Source: Paraescarpia echinospica
Lineage: Eukaryota > Annelida > Polychaeta > Sabellida > Siboglinidae
Reading direction: 5' to 3'
Assembly: GCA_020002185.1 (NCBI GenBank)
Contig: CM034532.1
Span: forward strand, 25,150,100-25,214,099
DNA length: 64,000 nt
Position 1 is the first letter of the stretch. Each line of letters opens with the position of its first letter. The notes below the pieces were generated by a model, which saw nothing but the letters and a program-made list of their open reading frames with translations, searched no databases and was not told where the DNA came from. Positions 58,820 through 64,000 of this stretch are shown here, piece by piece. A program made the position numbers and the translations under genes.

Positions 58820-58935
58820 CGTTGACCTCTGATCTACCAATTGGCGATGTATTAGAAAAAACCCACAAAGGCAGTTATTTTTATTTTTAGTTTTTTAGCT
58901 GCCAATCATTCCCCAGGCTGAGCCACTGGAGTTAT
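58820..58935. repeat. Sister of 31697-31820; source of palindrome arms
   Basis: It is identical in long stretches to the arms at 56.2-56.5 kb, for example 'ccaattggcgatgtattag'. Confidence 0.85.
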
Positions 58936-59074
58936 TTAACAGTATTACATGCTGCAAGTTTACGTTCAACACACTCTAATGTTGATAACTGCTGCCCTCG
59001 CTTTGTTGTTCCACGGGTGGGTGGATGCTAGTGTGTTGATTGTTACTAGATATGCCTGCTCATCGAATGCCTAC

Positions 59075-59192
59075 CTTTCCAATGCGTTGGCCACTCTCGT
59101 CACGGAATATAATTTCTCCGTGGGTATCTGTCTTTGGGGTGTTCCATGGATTGCCACATTTACTCTCCGTATGAGTAGATTTTGGAAGTAGG
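59075..59192 (-). CDS. TRPM-like channel, unit 1 exon E1
   Basis: Acceptor TTATTAATAG and donor GTAGGC bound 118 nt, phase 2 in and phase 0 out. It encodes LLPKSTHTESKCGNPWNTPK, TDTHGEIIFRDESGQRIGK, leading into KYVR of E2. TRPM proteins have the same order, with a G-x-I-x-F step before KYVR. Confidence 0.87.
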
Positions 59193-59813
59193 CTATTAAT
59201 AAAAATCACACGTACATACAACGCATACGCCAATTATTTGTTTTCCACGCGCATATAGAAGATCAAATTAGGAAGTGTGAACGCACGTGCACACACTTGA
59301 ACCACAGATATATGCATTCTGTTATCTCCATTTTAGTTCGATCGTAATTAAGCGCCCTGCCCTTTTCAATAAAACAGAGGTGTCAACTCTGGTGGCATAC
59401 AAATACAACTTGTACTTCTACTGACGATTATCGGAGAGGCATAAGAAATATTCCCTACGATGTGGGAGCAAACAAATTAAGAAGTTTCGGGGTATCCATT
59501 GAAGGGATGATCTACTGTAAGGAAAAGTATAATTTAGTTTTATATTAATGTCAGTAAATATTGCACTCAGTACAATATTTCTACACATAGTGTATAAAAG
59601 GTATGAATTAATAAACACCAATAAATAAACATACTGTAAGTAATTACAGCGTACTCCAGTAACATCCAAAGAATAGATTGGATTAAACAATTAAACAACC
59701 TATGTCTAAATTATGGCCATGCCAAATGACGTTTTCGAGTCACAACTGATGATATCAACACACTAACTGTTAACGGTCAAAACAGTACCCGCCTAATATA
59801 TAAACAATTTTAC

Positions 59814-59893
59814 CTGTCATCTTCTTGATATTTGACAGACGTCTCTTCGTTGATTTCAGGAAATGAAGACATCCCACTTGGTGGATCGATGCG
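59814..59893 (-). CDS. TRPM-like channel, putative first coding exon E0
   Basis: It is bounded by a strong acceptor (TTTCTACAG) and donor (GTAAAA), 80 nt. The frame gives RIDPPSG, then MSSFPEINEETSVKYQEDD with phase 2 exit, as needed by E1. The ATG at 59872-59870 could be the start codon, making the N-terminus MSSFPEINEETS. The acceptor upstream shows that at least one further exon lies to the right, coding or 5' UTR. The sequence is not family-specific, so assignment rests on phase and position. Confidence 0.6.
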
Positions 59894-61600
59894 CTGTAGA
59901 AATAAAATGATACAAAAAGAGATAAAACTATTCATATTAGTTGTAGAATCCAAAATATACAAAGATAAATAAAAACACCTCAAAAGCTGGCAAAATATTA
60001 GAATAATGTCCACCACGAAAACACATAAATAAATGAACTTCGTTGAAGAGATGCATCTATATAAAATGACTAATAAAAAGGTGAATCTTTATAGATTTAC
60101 CAAGACCGGTCAGTGTTCTAAATGAGCGAGTGTCTCCTGACAGTGCATTGCACAGTCGAGGAACTGTTAGGCTGTTGTATTTCTGCTATATTGTGTCAGA
60201 ATATTAATATTTGCTCGTCATTATGGGATGTTAGAACGTAAACGTTTTAAATGTGAAGGATCGTAATAGCACCTAGATAGTCGGCCCAGACGGGTCTTAT
60301 GTAATTTATTTGCAGTAGATATTGTACTCCTACACATAGAAGCATCGTTGTATGTCTTTACATACTTAGTAGTTAGGACTATCATATTCTTTAAAGTAGG
60401 GTTGTTTCTATTATAATGAAGCAGAAAGTTAAGGGGTGTTTTCAGGTTTGTATAGACCCGCAAGAGAGATGGATAACTTAGGGTCAGATGTTATACGTCA
60501 CGAGATTAGTAAAAAAAAAAGGAGTGCATAGACGATTTTGTTGTCAGGATACAATAATGGAGAGACTATATCGTACGGATACAGAAGGGTCGTAATTGCC
60601 ATGATTGGTGCCAAGTTATCTATGGAAGCATGTGTAAACTAGCAACGTGACACACTTAACGTTTGTTACAGAAGGGTAGTAATTGCCTATGCTGGCGCCC
60701 TGTTCGATGGCGTTTACATGATATCGCCAATATAAACGGGAAGCATAAAACGTGTGCTGAAGTGACGGCGACAGAGGACGCTCATATGTACGTTCTGCAT
60801 CGCCTTGCTCTCGTTTCTCGTGGATTACACCCTGTAAGACGAGGCAAGACAGAGCGTACTCCCTTCAGCCTGCTGGGAGGCACAATAGACCGTACATCCT
60901 TTCCAGCTGAGACCAGGCGAGACACCGCTTTTCGTTTCTGGCTGATACGAAGCGAGACAGACTGTACTTCAATTGCGGCCGAGGCGTGGTGAGGCAGAGT
61001 GTGTTATTCGCGGTTAGAAGCTGCGGGACCTGCTGCTATATCGGTCTTTCTCAACTAACCCGGAGACAAGAGGTACGCGAACATCCAAGAACCTCATCGA
61101 AATAATCCCCGTTGAGACATTAATTATAGATCCAATTCGTTAATATATTCCAGATTACATAATTGAAATGTGAATGTTATTCAGAGTTAAGTTGATGTTT
61201 CATATTAGGCCTACCTATGGTAATGGAATCAGTAGAGTTGATAAAGCTTAATAAGGTAATTACCATTCGGGCGGAATCGACTGTCGACTGTTGTGTGAAT
61301 ATTTGATGTAGCCCCGGTATCGTTTCATTTTGCTGTAATTTGTCAATTCTCTTTTATATATTAAATTGTTTATTGCCATAGTTATGCTCTTCGTTGCATG
61401 TCTTCTTCTTCTGACGGCGGACGGTGCTATTAACCGGTCGATATCCTTCCCACGGCTATCAAAAACACATACGGGTTCCACTATGACATCGCCCTATACG
61501 TATTCCACCTCCCGTATACACCAATTCGGATAAATACCGATTCGTTGAATTCATAAAACCTTTATTAATCGCGCCTTATTATAACACCTCAATATACACT
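59894..61600. other. No gene firmly supported
   Basis: It contains an 80-codon minus-strand frame at 60463-60221 (MRVYTNLKTPLNFLLHYN ... SRCYYDPSHLKR) of coding-like composition but unknown family, and a GC-richer stretch at 60.66-61.0 kb with an arginine-rich frame that is probably not a gene. No TRPM exon was seen. Confidence 0.45.
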
Positions 61601-61609
61601 CGCTTTCAT

Positions 61610-61860
61610 CACTCAAACCAACCGCCCGCTCCCTTCGCAAACCCGCGGCTTACGGGCTACCAACGCCGGTAGGTGGCGCCGCCCCCGCGCCGCATCTTGC
61701 CACGCTCCAACGTCTCTGGAGTGGCATGTGACGGTGGGGGGCGTCTTTGTGATTCACTTATGAAAAGCTAAAGGGCGCTTTTAAGCCACGCCCAGCGCGC
61801 TCGTGATTGGTTGCTAAGGCAAGGAGCGTTTGATACATGTGTCGCGCGTTTCATTTTGTT
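61610..61860. promoter_or_regulatory. GC- and CpG-rich patch (possible promoter region)
   Basis: It stands out from the AT-rich surroundings, with 'ggtggcgccgcccccgcgcc' and many CG dinucleotides. It is followed at 61911-61990 by two copies of a 41-bp repeat ('actaattttacgaacag'). A promoter role is only suggested by composition. Confidence 0.3.
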
Positions 61861-62149
61861 TTTCGAGCATGGAGACGTCAGGGCTTGTTATATGTTGGCA
61901 AGGGGCTATACGTACGCAGACTAATTTTACGAACAGGTAGGCAGGACTAGACGTACACAAACTAATTTTACGAACAGTTAGGCAGGACCGTACATATATG
62001 TACGTTCATCCAGATTATAGTATTTAGCGTTCAATTTAGATTTATACTGATTAGGACAGTCGCGAAATCCATAAATGGCCATATCCTGGAATAAAATGTG
62101 CTCTGTCCCTTAATAACAAATGGTTGATGCTCTTTCAAATGATGGTATT

Positions 62150-63385
62150 GCCAAAATGTTTAAATATCGTATATGAGCATACGACATAAAAAGAGCCTTT
62201 AAATTTGCCATTTTACGGAACCTCCCGAGCAATATTTATGCTCCTACCAAGATTAGTAATGAACCTGTTGAAGTTGTGTTCAGTTTTTAATATCTTGGCA
62301 CTTTTTATGACAGCAAGCTGTCTTTCACTGATAACACTGATCACATTGTAAAAAAGGCAAACCAGCGCCTCTACCTTCTAAGGAAATTGAGATCTTTTGA
62401 TGTGAGCCAATAAATTTTGGAAATGGTGTATAGGAGTTTAATAGAGAGTGTTCTGACCTTCAATGGTGTTGTATGGTTTGGTAATCTGAACATGAAAGAC
62501 AAAGGTAGGCTGTCTCGCATTGTCAAAGTCGCAGGAAAAATTATTGGGTCAGGGCAGTACTCGCTGGAAGACTTGTACAATGGCGCTGTCAGAAGGAAAG
62601 CTACTACTATTGTCTGCGACCCCACCCATCCTCTTTTTGGTCAATTCCAGCAGCTTCCGTTAGGCCGATGATATAAGATGCCCCTTGCTCGAAAGAATCT
62701 CTTTAAAAAATCTGTTATACCAACTGCAGTATCCATTCTTAACTGTAAGTGAATGTACTCTGTAGCAGTATTTTGATTGCGTTTAGTTTTTAGTTTTATG
62801 TCATTATACAGTTTTTTTAATATGTAATGCCGACGCCAGATATCTAGTCATGGTAACGCCATTCTTCTTTTATTTGGATTATTATTTAAGTTAAGGACTG
62901 AATGCTCATGATAAAAGAGTGCATGTGTAAATGAATCTTAGCAATTTTAAGCATGACTATGATGTCATAATAATCTCTTGCAATATATATGTGTTTACTT
63001 GAATAATTATAATCTGTGATGGTATGCTTACCGTTTTATAATGTTTACCATTTTATTATGTATTTATTCTGACCACATGTATTAGCCTGATTGTTTACAG
63101 TACTACTTGTATGATAGACATTCTCCTCCTGTGGTTTACTTGTTTACCTGTTTATTTATTTACTTATCTATTGTGGTTTACTTATCTATGTGTATATGAT
63201 CTATCACTATATCCTATTGTGCATGTGATATGAATATTATGTGATAACCTCGCTCTTAGTACTTATCTTAACCTTGTATACATACATATGTAAGATTTTA
63301 TATGAACAAGACTAAAGGAAATTTTCTGTAACCCAACAGACAATAAAGTTATCGTATTGTATTGTATTGTATTGTATTGTATTGA
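62150..63385 (+). mobile_element. LINE 3' end with TATTG repeat tail
   Basis: The coding trace from 62.15 kb contains YLGTFYDSKLSFTDNTDHI, a stop, then 62417-62671 with MVYRSLIESVLTFNGVVWFG and DKGRLSRIVKVAGKIIGSGQ, the C-terminal end of a LINE reverse transcriptase. A 3' UTR of about 650 bp follows, ending in 'caataaagttatcg' and (TATTG)n at 63346-63384. Confidence 0.8.
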
Positions 63386-63512
63386 TGCCGGGTTTGCATT
63401 TGTTGCTGAAACGTGACGTCAGTCGTGGTTCCGCCGTGTGTTAGTGCAGCGGCTTCACGCCTGCGGCCCTGCGCAGTCGCGCGGTGTCATGTAAACAACA
63501 CGATACAAAATT

Positions 63513-63602
63513 ATGGCGGCTTACTCGAGTAGTTCAGAGAGCGATACCAATTTTGACGCGGATCACGAAACGTTTGATCATATATATTTCGGTGACAGTT
63601 GA
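63513..63602 (+). CDS. Short acidic/Ser-rich ORF, possible first exon (hypothetical)
   Basis: The ATG at 63513 opens MAAYSSSSESDTNFDADHET and ends with TGA at 63600-63602 in a GC-rich context with no upstream ATG in frame. A frame shifted by one base continues 'QHVVAPYRHEPVEKLRQ'. A similar arrangement (acidic start, then 'PYRFEP') is, from memory, found in invertebrate proteins with a P2X7-like intracellular domain. This is weak and the second part overlaps the THAP ORF on the other strand. Confidence 0.3.
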   Translation: MAAYSSSSESDTNFDADHETFDHIYFGDS

Positions 63603-63604
63603 TG

Positions 63605-63991
63605 TTAGTCAGCACGTTGTGGCACCGTATAGACACGAACCAGTGGAGAAGCTCCGACAACTGACCGGGCCCACTTGCGCAGATTCGCCTGTAACCGATT
63701 CGCCTTAGGCTTTGCCTCTGTTGTGTTCTTCGAAGGAACGGCAGATTTCTTTACATCTGACTTACGCCTGAAACCCATCTTCCATTGTACGAAGCCTTCG
63801 AAGTCGTCAGGCGCAACGAAATGCGAACCACAAATAATGCTAGTTGCCGTAGCATGGGTCCAGTCGGCCCTGCCGTTTCGAACAAAACGTTCCCATTTCT
63901 GCCGAGTAACTGGCTCTTTGGGAAATTTGTGCACATAATGGCCAGTCAGATTCGAACTGTTACAGTTTTCAACAACACATTTGTTCACCAT
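63605..63991 (-). CDS. THAP-domain protein (N-terminal part or whole short ORF)
   Basis: 128 codons from ATG at 63991 to TAG or TGA at 63605. The N-terminus has the C2CH zinc signature: CVVENC (C-x4-C) at residues 5-10 and ICGSHF (C-x2-H) at about 53-58. Between them are HKFPK and 'RQKWERFVR'; AVPSK follows near residue 84, the usual AVPT-like end of the domain. THAP domains bind DNA and occur in host regulators and in P-element-type transposases. The last 45 residues are basic and unrecognised. The frame may be a first exon. Confidence 0.8.
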   Translation of the reverse strand: MVNKCVVENCNSSNLTGHYVHKFPKEPVTRQKWERFVRNGRADWTHATATSIICGSHFVAPDDFEGFVQWKMGFRRKSDVKKSAVPSKNTTEAKPKANRLQANLRKWARSVVGASPLVRVYTVPQRAD

Positions 63992-64000
63992 TTCGAATGT

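Larger units (their letters stand above)
56822..59635. repeat. Segmental duplication, unit-1 copy, right block
   Basis: Partner of 29797-32704: LTR-element tail (56822-57711), LTR, exon E1 and intron 0. The copy stops exactly at 59635, beyond which unit 1 continues to exon E0 while unit 2 continues to exon E8. No gene apart from exon E1 is seen in it. Confidence 0.88.

Noticed and set aside
60663..60992. 109-codon plus-strand ORF
   Set aside because: Arginine and threonine-rich translation of a GC-richer stretch with no recognised domain or splice context.

Overview
The window looks like nuclear DNA of an invertebrate animal, probably marine. It is AT-rich and has spliced genes with GT-AG introns. 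It is packed with decayed CR1, L2-like and RTE-like LINEs, a Penelope fragment, Gypsy-type LTR elements, hAT remnants and tRNA-SINEs, and it carries a THAP-domain reading frame. No prokaryotic signal is seen. The species cannot be named from the sequence.

The host gene is a TRPM-type (TRPM2-like) ion-channel gene on the minus strand. Thirteen exons encode the cytosolic N-terminal TRPM homology region (SLOG/LSDAT fold). Read from right to left, unit 1 has E0 (59.9 kb), E1 (59.2), E2 (52.0), E3 (47.2), E4 (44.8), E5 (43.1), E6 (42.5), E7 (41.8) and E8 (32.8). Unit 2 then restarts with second copies of E1 (32.2), E2 (11.65), E3 (2.76) and E4 (1-79, cut by the window edge). All frames are open, splice sites are GT-AG and every neighbouring phase agrees, including E8 to the second E1. 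No transmembrane exon lies between the units. The sequence therefore predicts either one transcript with two tandem TRPM N-terminal modules, or a truncated copy in front of a full one.

The cause is a direct segmental duplication. Unit-2 sequence (about 1-11.9 kb and 29.8-32.7 kb) matches unit-1 sequence (about 44.7-52.2 kb and 56.8-59.64 kb) in exons and introns. Its right edge falls on the last base of E8, so E8's splice donor is made of duplicated intron-0 sequence. Where the two copies of E2-E4 can be aligned, replacement changes outnumber silent ones 36 to 5.

The introns are full of mobile DNA. From left to right: a hAT remnant (0.6-2.2 kb); an L2-like LINE split by a 4.2-kb LINE (4.4-10.1); a PHD-finger LINE with a 143-bp minisatellite in its endonuclease region (12.4-18.1); a Penelope fragment (18.1-18.4); a CR1 and two L2-like LINE pieces (18.4-23.1); an LTR element with a CR1 inside gag (24.0-31.0); an 18-bp satellite (34.2-35.5); a Gypsy element with intact LTRs and target duplication (37.1-39.8); CR1 ORF1 with an 84-bp minisatellite (40.0-40.6); an RTE-like fragment (43.2-44.0); tRNA-SINEs (45.2-46.2); the partner L2-like copy (49.1-50.4); a near full-length CR1 with an esterase ORF1 (52.2-55.4); and a 365-bp palindrome (56.2-56.5).

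Right of E0 (60-64 kb) lie weakly annotated DNA, a GC-rich patch, a LINE 3' end with a TATTG tail, a short plus-strand ORF and the THAP ORF on the minus strand.
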